This document shows, piece after piece, positions 1-6,965 of a stretch of 26,568 bases of DNA (its first letter is position 1; every line of letters starts with the position of its first letter). Both the position numbers and the translations under genes were made by a program. The notes under the pieces are model-generated. The model was not told the origin of the DNA, ran no database searches, and was given only the letters and a program-made list of their open reading frames with translations. The stretch lies in contig CAZHOV010000074.1 in NCBI GenBank assembly GCA_964534315.1, forward strand, positions 1-26,568, written 5' to 3'. The stretch comes from CAZHOV01 sp964534315. Its GTDB lineage: Bacteria > Bacteroidota > Bacteroidia > Chitinophagales > Saprospiraceae.

Positions 1-180
1 GCAAAGGTCAACAGCATCCTGCTTAAAAGCAAGATGGGGTGGGGTTGATGGATACATGTTTTTGACGGCTCCTCTCTAAAATTAGCGCTGCATGCACTCG
101 GACAGTCCAAGACAGCCCCGGAGGAACTGGAAGCGCTGGAAAGATATATAAAAGAACAAAAAGCCAAAAATGATGAATAA
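1..180 (+). pseudogene. BlaI/MecI-family repressor, 3' end, frameshifted as read
   Basis: The last 39 codons (64-180, frame 1) read as the C-terminal end of a BlaI/MecI-type winged-helix repressor: DGSSLKLALHAL, then a charged helix. Position next to an M56 protease gene fits the usual BlaI-BlaR1 pairing, in which the protease inactivates the DNA-bound repressor. Upstream the frame is not open: frame 1 has a TGA at 46-48, while frame 2 between about 44 and 61 gives VDGYMF, as expected just before the family's F-D-G-S. Frame 1 again fits from 1 to about 36. Two compensating indels, near the G runs at 37-44 and the T run at 59-63, would restore one protein. This is either a decayed gene or homopolymer sequencing error. 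The TAA at 178-180 overlaps the next gene by 11 bases. The DNA-binding part lies outside the window. Confidence 0.6.
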
Positions 181-1867
181 CCTGCTTTTCTTAATAGAAT
201 CGCCTTTCATGCAGGGCATTGGTTGGGCCATTATTCACTCCCTATGGCAAGGACTGCTAATTGGATTAGGGCTAAGGCTTACACTAGTTTTTACCAAATC
301 ACCTTCCTTCCGGTATGCAATTTCGTATGTCAGCCTGGCGCTATTCTTCCTTCTTTTCTTATATACCTTTCAAGATCAATACCAGCAATGGCGACCTCAA
401 GGAATAATCACTCCCGAAGAAAAGGCGGACCTTTCTTCCTCCTTACCACCTAAAGAAAACCCTAACCAAACCCCATCACCTGAAAACATAAAATCAACAG
501 CCACAAAAGATGTGGAAATAGATAACCCTGTTGAGGCGCAACCCATATCTTTTCACCAACTTTTGCTGAGCCTAATTCCATACGTATCCGTTCTGTGGAT
601 CCTGGGCCTTTTCTTTTTCATCCTACGCCTACTATACGCCTGGATCTATTTATTGAGATTATCCAAAAATTCACAAAATATTCCTTTGGGGAAAAACTGG
701 TATAAAAAGGCTGTTGCTTTGCAGCAAAAGTTAGATATAGCTCGAAATATTCAATTTTGTACCTCCCCTTTTGTTTCGGAACCCATTACGTTTCATCATT
801 TCAAACCAATTGTGCTCTTTCCGATCGGCATGCTAAATACATTGAGTACAGACGAAGTAGAAGCCGCCCTTTTACATGAGCTATCACATATCAAACGCAA
901 TGATTATCTGTTCAATTTACTACAAACTGTGTTAGAAGCATTCCTGTTTTATCACCCAATGACCTGGTGGATTTCCAGGCAGATTCATCAGAGCAGAGAG
1001 GAATGCTGTGACGAACTTTCTGTTACCGTTTCTAATGACCGATTCACTTATGCAAATTGTCTATTACTAATTCAAAAGTATTCCTTAAACTATCAAAATC
1101 CATTAAGTATGGCCACCTCAGGAAAGAATAGGTCCTTAACTAATCGAATTCACCGAATATTACAATTTCAACCTAACAAACCCGGTAAACGAAGCACACC
1201 CATTGGCTTCTTACTTGTTTTTTTACTGATGCTTTTCAGCTTTTATGCTTTTTCAGATCTTGGAAACCGGGAGGACCGCGTGATTAGCGTAAGTGCGGAT
1301 AAAATGAATGTGCTTTATATTGGGGTAGATAATCCATTGACTATTGCGGTAGAGGGGATAAAGTCTGAAAATGTAAAAGTTTACAGTCTGGAAGATAATT
1401 TAACCATTAAAGAGCAGACTCCCGGATATTACAGTGCAAAAGCTACCACTCCGGGCATAGGAAAAATAAGAGTAGAGGGAGAAGACTTTCAGGCCAGAAC
1501 TATTAAATTTAGAATAAAACGAATACCCGATCCCATTGCCACAATAGAAGGTAATTTTATGCAGAAAACCATTCCTGTAGACGAGTTTAAAGAATTTAAA
1601 AAAATAGACGTCAGAATGAATTGTTTTCCGATGGAAGTTGTGGGAAAAATTATTTCTTTTGAGGCAGTAAGAGTGCCCAAAAAAGGAGATCCGATAGTAG
1701 CGTTTCAAGAACAGAGCGGAGCATTTAACAAAACCATCAGAAAAATGATCAAAGATGCTAAACCCGGAGACACCTACTATTTCGATAAAATTACCGGGCA
1801 AGTGGGCTTTCCCGATGAGAACAATCCCCCAAGAAAGCTAAATGCGTTGGTTTTTAAAATCCAGTGA
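170..1867 (+). CDS. BlaR1-like M56 membrane metalloprotease with GldM-like C-terminal domain
   Basis: Inner-membrane zinc protease of the BlaR1/MecR1 family, 565 residues. Predicted membrane helices lie at about 19-38, 48-67, 133-160 and 343-361. The cytoplasmic catalytic core has HELSH at 236-240 and the downstream acidic motif EECCDE at 277-282, so it should be active. The family cleaves a partner BlaI-type repressor after an outside signal; the overlapping upstream fragment is the expected partner. The unusual part is residues 371-565. There is no penicillin-binding-type sensor with an SxxK serine. Instead, ADKMNVLYIGVDNP, FRIKRIPDPIA and a final LVFKIQ match, in order and spacing, the C-terminal domain of GldM, the type IX secretion/gliding motor protein. 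The catalytic core is certain; the GldM assignment is from motif memory. The second ATG (173) is an equally possible start. Confidence 0.9.
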   Translation: MMNNLLFLIESPFMQGIGWAIIHSLWQGLLIGLGLRLTLVFTKSPSFRYAISYVSLALFFLLFLYTFQDQYQQWRPQGIITPEEKADLSSSLPPKENPNQTPSPENIKSTATKDVEIDNPVEAQPISFHQLLLSLIPYVSVLWILGLFFFILRLLYAWIYLLRLSKNSQNIPLGKNWYKKAVALQQKLDIARNIQFCTSPFVSEPITFHHFKPIVLFPIGMLNTLSTDEVEAALLHELSHIKRNDYLFNLLQTVLEAFLFYHPMTWWISRQIHQSREECCDELSVTVSNDRFTYANCLLLIQKYSLNYQNPLSMATSGKNRSLTNRIHRILQFQPNKPGKRSTPIGFLLVFLLMLFSFYAFSDLGNREDRVISVSADKMNVLYIGVDNPLTIAVEGIKSENVKVYSLEDNLTIKEQTPGYYSAKATTPGIGKIRVEGEDFQARTIKFRIKRIPDPIATIEGNFMQKTIPVDEFKEFKKIDVRMNCFPMEVVGKIISFEAVRVPKKGDPIVAFQEQSGAFNKTIRKMIKDAKPGDTYYFDKITGQVGFPDENNPPRKLNALVFKIQ

Positions 1868-1885
1868 TCTATCCGTTCAACCTCA

Positions 1886-1933
1886 CAATAAGAAAAACCG
1901 TTTTCGAGTGTTCGAAAACGGTTTTTCTTATTG
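1886..1933 (+). terminator. Perfect-stem terminator after the M56 gene
   Basis: Two 22-base arms (1886-1907 and 1912-1933) are perfectly complementary around a GTGT loop. The 5' arm carries an A run and the 3' arm a T run, so it could stop transcription in both directions. It separates the M56 unit from marR. Confidence 0.85.
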
Positions 1934-1989
1934 TAATTCCCCTCACTTTTCATTACCTTGCAAATCATTAGCACACTAACTAAAATACA

Positions 1990-2427
1990 ATGGCCTCAGC
2001 AAATCAACGCCTGGAACTTCCCGGCTTCCTGCTAGAACGAACAGCAAAAAAGATGAAACTCGCTTTCCAGCGAAAGCTCAAAGAAATAGATGCCGGCATT
2101 ACTGCTGACCAATGGATTATCCTTGACAGCCTAAACAAAAAAGACGGACGGAGCCAATTTGAAATTGCGAATGAAGTCTTTAAAGATGCCCCTACCCTGA
2201 CAAGAATCATTGACATTCTTTGTAAAAAAGAGTATACAGAACGTAAAATTAATCCCCAAGACCGACGGAGATTTGATGTGCATTTGACCACAAAGGGTAA
2301 GCAAAAAATCGAAGAACTCCTACCAGCTATTTACGAATTTCGCCAAAAGGGCTGGGAGGGACTATCGAATAAAGACCTAATCGTTTTGAAAAAAACACTA
2401 GATATCGTTTTTGATAATTTTGATTAA
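1990..2427 (+). CDS. MarR-family transcriptional regulator
   Basis: A 145-residue winged-helix regulator of typical MarR length. The recognition region is about 55-80. The wing has the family signature PQDRRRFDVHLTTKGK at 89-104 (DRR, then V-x-L-T-x-x-G). MarR proteins bind DNA as dimers and usually release it on binding small aromatic ligands. The next complete gene is hmgA (111 bases to its start, same strand), with hppD after it, so a role in sensing a tyrosine-catabolism intermediate is plausible; this is inferred only from position. The start ATG follows an A-rich stretch without a Shine-Dalgarno sequence, normal for this phylum. Confidence 0.88.
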   Translation: MASANQRLELPGFLLERTAKKMKLAFQRKLKEIDAGITADQWIILDSLNKKDGRSQFEIANEVFKDAPTLTRIIDILCKKEYTERKINPQDRRRFDVHLTTKGKQKIEELLPAIYEFRQKGWEGLSNKDLIVLKKTLDIVFDNFD

Positions 2428-2440
2428 TTCATTTATAAAG

Positions 2441-2520
2441 GAGCAAGAGACCAGGAACAAGGAAAAAGAGCATAGGCCTCTTCATATCCCTTTCTCCATG
2501 TTTCTTGAACCTTGTCCCTT
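2441..2520. repeat. Imperfect palindromic repeat between marR and hmgA
   Basis: AAGAG/CTCTT close a seven-base loop at 2471-2477. Outside this stem the left arm (from about 2454) and the reverse complement of the right arm (to about 2504) both read roughly GAACAAGGA...AAGAG, with extra bases in the right arm. GGAACAAGG and CCTTGTCC extend the symmetry. It fills most of the spacer and resembles a REP-type palindrome. It could also shape the 5' leader of hmgA. Confidence 0.5.
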
Positions 2521-2538
2521 TCACCAAAATTTAATTTT

Positions 2539-3723
2539 ATGCATTACTACAGCCTTGGGAAAATTCCCAATAAGCGCCACATCCAATATAGGAAGCCTGA
2601 TGGCGAACTTTATCATGAAGAGTTGTTTTCTACAGAAGGGTTCAGCGACCTCTACTCTACCCTATACCATTCCAATCCTCCAACCCAGATTGTCCAGGTA
2701 GGTGATCCCTATTCCGTAGAGCCTAAACTCGTTCATGACAAACAGCTCAAACACCGTTGTCTCAACGGCTTTAGCGTCGCTGCGGAAGATGATTACCTTA
2801 AGAGTCGCAAACCGGTATTGGTCAATAACGATTGCAAAATTATACTCTCCGCTCCTCGCAAAAGCATGACGGATTACTTTTTCAAAAATGCAGATGCAGA
2901 TGAAGTTATCTTTATCCACCAAGGTACGGGAACCTTAAAAAGTATGTACGGCAATCTGAAATTCGAATACGGTGATTACCTCGTTATCCCTCGCGGCACA
3001 ATCTACCAACTTCACTTCGACAATGAAGATAACCGGTTATTTATAGTGGAATCAACAGGTCCTATCACAACCCCCAAAAGATACCGCAATGAATTTGGGC
3101 AATTGTTGGAGCACTCCCCGTTTTGTGAACGCGATATCCGGAAGCCGGAAGACCTGGAAACCTATGACGAAAAGGGAGAATTTTTGTTCTATATCAAAAA
3201 ACAGGATAATATCTATCCTTACTACTACCTAAGTCATCCTTTCGGGGTTATTGGTTGGGACGGATATGTTTATCCGTATGCATTTTCCATCCATAATTTC
3301 GAGCCGATCACCGGACGTATTCACCAGCCGCCGCCTGTTCACCAAACATTCACAGGGCGCAATTTTGTTATTTGTTCCTTTGTGCCCCGGTTATTTGACT
3401 ATCATCCGCTTTCTATTCCAGCACCTTATAATCATAGCAATATTGACAGCGATGAGGTTTTATACTATGTAGACGGCGATTTTATGAGCCGCAAACATGT
3501 TGAAAAAGGAATGATCACGCTACACCCCGGCGGTATTCCACACGGACCACACCCCGGAACAGTAGAAAAGAGTATCGGGGCCAAGGAAACGCATGAGTTA
3601 GCAGTAATGGTAGATACTTTTAAGCCGCTGGTTTTAACCGAACACGCAGCATCCATCGAAAACAACGACTATTACCTTAGCTGGTTGACAGAAGATGTAA
3701 AGGCGGGTAATGGGATGAAGTAA
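2539..3723 (+). CDS. hmgA: Homogentisate 1,2-dioxygenase
   Basis: Opens the aromatic ring of homogentisate to maleylacetoacetate with Fe(II) and O2, the third step of tyrosine breakdown, in the cytoplasm. The 394-residue length suits the bacterial branch. By alignment in mind with the human enzyme, the iron ligands are His299 (PYNHSN), Glu306 (SDEVLYY) and His335 (GGIPHGPHPG), with His262 (IHQPPP) as the likely acid/base. The ATG at 2539 gives the usual MxYYxLGKIPxKRH start; an in-frame TTG at 2512 would add nine residues overlapping the spacer repeat and is unlikely. hppD, which makes homogentisate, follows on the same strand after an inserted cassette. Confidence 0.95.
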   Translation: MHYYSLGKIPNKRHIQYRKPDGELYHEELFSTEGFSDLYSTLYHSNPPTQIVQVGDPYSVEPKLVHDKQLKHRCLNGFSVAAEDDYLKSRKPVLVNNDCKIILSAPRKSMTDYFFKNADADEVIFIHQGTGTLKSMYGNLKFEYGDYLVIPRGTIYQLHFDNEDNRLFIVESTGPITTPKRYRNEFGQLLEHSPFCERDIRKPEDLETYDEKGEFLFYIKKQDNIYPYYYLSHPFGVIGWDGYVYPYAFSIHNFEPITGRIHQPPPVHQTFTGRNFVICSFVPRLFDYHPLSIPAPYNHSNIDSDEVLYYVDGDFMSRKHVEKGMITLHPGGIPHGPHPGTVEKSIGAKETHELAVMVDTFKPLVLTEHAASIENNDYYLSWLTEDVKAGNGMK

Positions 3724-3738
3724 TATTTTCAATAATAG

Positions 3739-3769
3739 ATAGTACGCGGATTCCTTATGATTTTTATGA
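3739..3769 (+). repeat. Left 31-bp inverted repeat of the GxxExxY cassette
   Basis: Matches the reverse complement of 4373-4403 at 25 of 31 positions with no gap, including GTACGC, GGATT/AGATT and TTATGAT. It ends 20 bases before the GxxExxY start codon, so the two copies tightly bracket that gene. Confidence 0.75.
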
Positions 3770-3789
3770 TAAATTAAGATTATTGTGGA

Positions 3790-4371
3790 ATGAACGAAAA
3801 TTTTAAGCATTCTGAAATTACTTCTCAGATCATTAGAGGGTTTTACAATGTATACAACGAATTAGGATTCGGATTTCTTGAAAAAGTTTATGAAAATGCG
3901 CTCACAATTGAATTAAGGAGTTTTGGATTTTTAGTTCTTCAACAACATCCAATAGATGTCTATTTTAAAGGAGAAAAAGTCGGCAAGTACTATGCGGACT
4001 TAAGCGGCAAATCAAAATTGCTTGTATAATAATTTGTTCGAATGAAATTGACTGAATAATTGAATACTTGGAAATTACAGTAAAGGACGCAAGTTTTTTA
4101 TTAAAAAATGTCTTGCCTTTACTGTAATAATGAAGGCCAGGTCCTTCAATATATGCAGGAATTTTCATTTGAACCTAAAAAAATTATTCTACCAATTTTT
4201 TTGTCTTACTGCTTAATTGTAGAATTGAAAGCATGTGAATGGATCATTCCGGAACACGAAGCTCAATTGGTTAATTATTTAAGAGCAACTGAATTAGAAG
4301 TTGGAATGCTCCTTAATTTCGGGAAAGATCCTCAATTCAAAAGACGAGTTCTATCAAATGAGTACAAGTAA
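3790..4371 (+). pseudogene. GxxExxY-family protein (PD-(D/E)XK fold), interrupted by a palindromic insertion
   Basis: The N-terminal part (79 codons, stop TAA at 4027-4029) carries the name-giving motif G28-F-L-E31-K-V-Y34 and reaches KVGKYYADL. The C-terminal part resumes in the same frame near 4211 with LIVELKACE and ends LLNFGKDPQFKRRVL. Together they make the usual protein of about 122-128 residues. The family belongs to the PD-(D/E)XK nuclease superfamily; its biological role is not settled. The inserted palindrome (4000-4216) separates the aspartate of A-D-L from E-L-K, the two halves of the predicted active site, so the product is presumably dead. The insertion is a multiple of three if it carries a TTAA duplication, but brings in stops. 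An ATG at 4108 inside the insert could restart the second half, but nothing suggests this is functional. Confidence 0.8.
4000..4216. mobile_element. MITE-like imperfect palindrome inserted in the GxxExxY gene
   Basis: The whole stretch folds back on itself. Ends are TTAAGC and GCTTAA. Next, AATAATTT...TTCGAATGAAATT (4028-4050) matches the complement of 4162-4188 with a six-base indel. Further in, TGAATAATTGAA...TTGG matches the complement of the 4140-4155 region. The innermost stem is ATTACAGTAAAGG/CCTTTACTGTAAT around an AT-rich loop (about 4095-4109). It holds no credible gene. TTAA at both ends could be a four-base target duplication; removing 213 bases rejoins the host reading frame but leaves it about six residues shorter than usual, so the exact ends are uncertain. 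The core recurs at 21101-21150. Confidence 0.7.
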
Positions 4372-4372
4372 T

Positions 4373-4403
4373 TCATAATTATCATAATCAATCTGCGTAC
4401 CAT
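4373..4403 (+). repeat. Right 31-bp inverted repeat of the GxxExxY cassette
   Basis: Begins directly after the stop codon of the GxxExxY gene and is the inverted partner of 3739-3769 (25 of 31 identical). It contains CTGCGTACC and two TCATAAT units. It ends 16 bases before the hppD start codon, so hppD's leader lies largely within the repeat. Confidence 0.75.
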
Positions 4404-4419
4404 AAAAAAATTAAATAAC

Positions 4420-5544
4420 ATGCAAACAGCAACAGAATCCAAAACAACTTCTACAAAAGATACCTTTCCCATCAATGGAACGGATTATATCGAATTTTAC
4501 GTAGGCAATGCCAAACAGGCTGCTATGTACTACCGAAGTGCCTTCGGGTATGAATTAGTAGCTTACAGAGGTCCGGAGACAGGTATAAGAGATAAGGTTT
4601 CTTATGTATTACAGCAAGATAAAATCCGCCTCGTTCTCACGGCCTCCCTTACCGGAGACGATGAAATCGCAAAACATGTAGCCCTCCACGGAGACGGCGT
4701 TAAAGTACTTGCCCTGTGGGTTGATGATGCCGAATATGCCTACAATACGGCCCTGGAACGCGGAGCAGCATCAGCCATACCTCTGGAAACCCAAACTGAC
4801 GATACCGGCGAAGTGCGGCTGGCATCGATTAAAACCTATGGCGATACGATCCATACCTTTGTAGAACGTAAAAACTACAACGGAGTATTTCTACCCGGCT
4901 TTGAACCAAAAACCAGCGAGCGTGAGGTGCAGTCCATCGGACTAAAATTTGTCGACCACTGTGTAGGAAATGTAGAATTGGGTGCCATGAATAAGTGGGT
5001 CAATTTTTATCAGGACGTAATGGGCTTCAAGTTATTAGTCACTTTCGATGATAAGGATATCTCTACCGATTATACGGCCCTTATGAGTAAAGTAGTTTCG
5101 AATGGAAATGGCTATATCAAATTCCCGATCAATGAACCGGCAGAAGGTAAAAAGAAATCACAGATCGAAGAATACCTCGATTTTTACAAAGGCCCCGGAG
5201 TGCAACACATAGCAGTAGCTACTGACAATATTCTCTTTACCGTCGATCAATTGAGAAAAAACGGGGTCGACTTTCTATACGTGCCTGAAACGTATTATGA
5301 TACTGTTTCAGAAAGAGTCGGAGAGATTGAAGAAGACCTGGAAGAACTAAAACGCCTTAACATCCTTGTTGACCGAGATGAAGAGGGCTACTTGCTACAG
5401 ATCTTCACCAAACCAGTACAGGACCGCCCCACCGTTTTCTATGAGATCATTCAGCGCAAAGGTGCCCGATCATTCGGGAAAGGAAATTTTAAAGCCCTTT
5501 TTGAAGCAATCGAAAGAGAGCAAGAACTGAGAGGTACGCTGTAA
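4420..5544 (+). CDS. hppD: 4-hydroxyphenylpyruvate dioxygenase
   Basis: Converts 4-hydroxyphenylpyruvate to homogentisate with Fe(II) and O2, feeding HmgA upstream. The 374 residues form two VOC (glyoxalase-fold) halves: an N-terminal one at about 20-150 and the catalytic one at about 172-345. The three iron ligands are visible: His180 (FVDHCVGNVE), His263 (GVQHIAVAT) and Glu342 (FYEIIQR). The C-terminal helix with GARSFGKGNFKALFEAIEREQ is the typical gate of the active site. It was probably once directly co-transcribed with hmgA; the cassette at 3739-4403 now sits between them. Maleylacetoacetate and fumarylacetoacetate enzymes are not in the window. Confidence 0.96.
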   Translation: MQTATESKTTSTKDTFPINGTDYIEFYVGNAKQAAMYYRSAFGYELVAYRGPETGIRDKVSYVLQQDKIRLVLTASLTGDDEIAKHVALHGDGVKVLALWVDDAEYAYNTALERGAASAIPLETQTDDTGEVRLASIKTYGDTIHTFVERKNYNGVFLPGFEPKTSEREVQSIGLKFVDHCVGNVELGAMNKWVNFYQDVMGFKLLVTFDDKDISTDYTALMSKVVSNGNGYIKFPINEPAEGKKKSQIEEYLDFYKGPGVQHIAVATDNILFTVDQLRKNGVDFLYVPETYYDTVSERVGEIEEDLEELKRLNILVDRDEEGYLLQIFTKPVQDRPTVFYEIIQRKGARSFGKGNFKALFEAIEREQELRGTL

Positions 5545-5562
5545 CGAAACATAGGCAATGAT

Positions 5563-5603
5563 TTATCCTCGCCCCGTCATAAGCATCATGCGGGGCAGGA
5601 TAA
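5563..5603 (+). terminator. Hairpin after hppD, likely terminator
   Basis: TTATCCT(C)GCCCCG at 5563-5576 pairs with CGGGGCAGGATAA at 5591-5603, with one bulged base and a 14-base loop; ATGA/TTCAT extends it. No long T run follows, so termination is inferred from position (19 bases after the stop codon) and stem strength. Confidence 0.55.
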
Positions 5604-5666
5604 TTCATTTCGATTAATGTTGCCCTGATTTTTATCAATATTCAACTCATAGCTCTGAAATATTCG

Positions 5667-5688
5667 TAAATTAGCGTTAAACTAATTT
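5667..5688 (+). promoter_or_regulatory. Possible -7 element and small inverted repeat before the lipoprotein gene
   Basis: TAAATTAG at 5667-5674 matches the TAnnTTTG -7 element at seven of eight bases. AAATTAG (5668-5674) and CTAATTT (5682-5688) form a seven-base inverted repeat that could be an operator. No clear TTG lies at the -33 position. Confidence 0.3.
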
Positions 5689-5693
5689 TAGAC

Positions 5694-6320
5694 ATGAGAA
5701 TTTTACCATTCCTGTTTTTAGCTTTTTTCTTTATTGCTTGTAATAATGATTCCTCTAATTCAAAAGAGGAACCTACTACGTCAACGACAAAGCAAGATCC
5801 TGTTGCTTCTGCTGAAAGTTCTACCACTCAAACAGATGCCGCCTCAACAGATAAGCCCTCAGGACCAAAAGCCACACCCAAGGATGTGTTACTACACCAA
5901 GGCAGTTCAAAAAAATGGTTTATTTCAGCGGTTAATGCTTACTCCGGAGGGAATCTGACAAATTTCCAACAAGCCATTGCGAGTGATAAAAAAGAAGTAA
6001 AACCTTCAATTACCTTTAGCTCCGATTATACGTTTGTTCTGGATGCCGGCTCAGATTTAACGATAAATTTCGTGTGGAACAATATTTCCGTCTCCACCAA
6101 TACGCTTGAAGGAACTTGGGAAGTAGACTTACCCAAACAGTTTTTAAGGTTTATCTTGGTGCTTGAAGATCCTGAGCAAAATAGGCGAGGACGATTAACC
6201 ATGAATTGCCCCTATGCTTCTCTCAATGAAAATCTCGTAGAAGCCGATATTAACTTACAATTCCTAGGCGACCATTTCCAACTATTCACCGGCAATTTTG
6301 AGCTCACTCCGGCCAATTAG
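5694..6320 (+). CDS. Lipoprotein of unknown function
   Basis: A 208-residue exported lipoprotein. The N-terminus is a hydrophobic signal followed by the lipobox FIAC with Cys16. Residues 17-60 are a Ser/Thr/Lys-rich low-complexity linker. About 70-205 is a compact beta-rich domain starting KKWFISAVNAYSGG and containing LEGTWEVD, which resembles lipocalin-like lipoproteins of this phylum; that resemblance is an impression only. Two regions flanked by terminator-like sequence and a gene-poor gap suggest it is a single-gene unit. No catalytic motif is visible. Confidence 0.75.
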   Translation: MRILPFLFLAFFFIACNNDSSNSKEEPTTSTTKQDPVASAESSTTQTDAASTDKPSGPKATPKDVLLHQGSSKKWFISAVNAYSGGNLTNFQQAIASDKKEVKPSITFSSDYTFVLDAGSDLTINFVWNNISVSTNTLEGTWEVDLPKQFLRFILVLEDPEQNRRGRLTMNCPYASLNENLVEADINLQFLGDHFQLFTGNFELTPAN

Positions 6321-6925
6321 CAAAACAACTTCTATTGCACTTTCGGCCTGTACATTTTATCCATGATTAACTACTTGCATTTTTCGCCAATAATTTGTAA
6401 ATTTAACAAACAACGCTAATAATCTTATTTAATTTAAATAAAAACTTATGTGTGATTATTATAATAAACTCAAAAATTAGCTAGTGAATATCCGATCTTG
6501 TGAAGCAATATTAAGGAGATCAGTAACTAAAATACTACATCCTTCTCGAATTACCTTTTACCCCTCTATTATATATTTGACTTTTTTATTAATATCGTTT
6601 TATTTATTCTTATTCTCGCATTTATAACCCCAAAAAACCTTTTGGAAATTCCTTGCCGTCTCTTCTGTATATTTTCTTTTTTTCAGACTATTGATGTAAG
6701 GCGCGTAGTCTACATCATGAGAACCTCCAAATTGCTCTGCCATTACTAATTCCTGCTATTTTCATTACTTCTCGCTAACTAATCCCATCTAGTTCCATAA
6801 ACCCTTCCAATCCGAAGACCTTTTCCTACTTTCCTCAACCGTCTGTCAAATCCTTACCTCTATCTAAGTTTTCTACTCATTGATCCAAGAAGTACAATAA
6901 ACTGTGGAAACTTTAAACATAAAAA
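6321..6925. other. Gene-poor AT-rich gap
   Basis: About 600 bases with no convincing plus-strand gene. From about 6540 to 6890 the plus strand is clearly pyrimidine-rich, that is, the minus strand is purine-rich, as coding strands here tend to be. The only minus-strand open frame of interest is the 47-codon one at 6600-6743. Upstream frames on that strand hold several stops, so this may be a decayed gene. Confidence 0.5.
6600..6743 (-). CDS. Possible small protein, 47 residues
   Basis: Unrecognised. The reading frame begins MAEQFGGSHDVDYAPY and ends KVFWGYKCENKNK. It is hydrophilic, rich in Lys and aromatic residues, with balanced codons and several G-starting codons that look coding rather than random. 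AGGA lies about seven bases before the ATG. No membrane segment or known motif is seen. It could be a true small protein, the tail of a decayed gene, or chance. Confidence 0.3.
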   Translation of the reverse strand: MAEQFGGSHDVDYAPYINSLKKRKYTEETARNFQKVFWGYKCENKNK

Positions 6926-6956
6926 TTGTTTCCGATGTTTTTTGCCCGTAAATTTG
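6926..6956 (+). promoter_or_regulatory. Bacteroidota-type promoter of the efflux operon
   Basis: TTG (6926-6928), a 20-base spacer and a perfect TAAATTTG (6949-6956) match the phylum's housekeeping promoter. Transcription would begin near 6962, only a few bases before the ATG at 6966, making an almost leaderless message. Confidence 0.65.
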
Positions 6957-6965
6957 TTGCAAATT

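Noticed and set aside
1886..1933. Mobile palindrome rather than terminator
   Set aside because: Position just after a stop codon and the A-run/T-run arrangement are explained by a terminator, and no second copy was seen.
2512..2538. TTG start for hmgA adding nine residues
   Set aside because: The extra residues overlap the spacer palindrome and are not typical of the family; ATG 2539 gives the usual N-terminus.
4108..4371. A separate 87-codon gene starting inside the palindrome
   Set aside because: Its first 34 codons are palindrome sequence and the rest is the C-terminal half of the GxxExxY gene; it is a product of the insertion.
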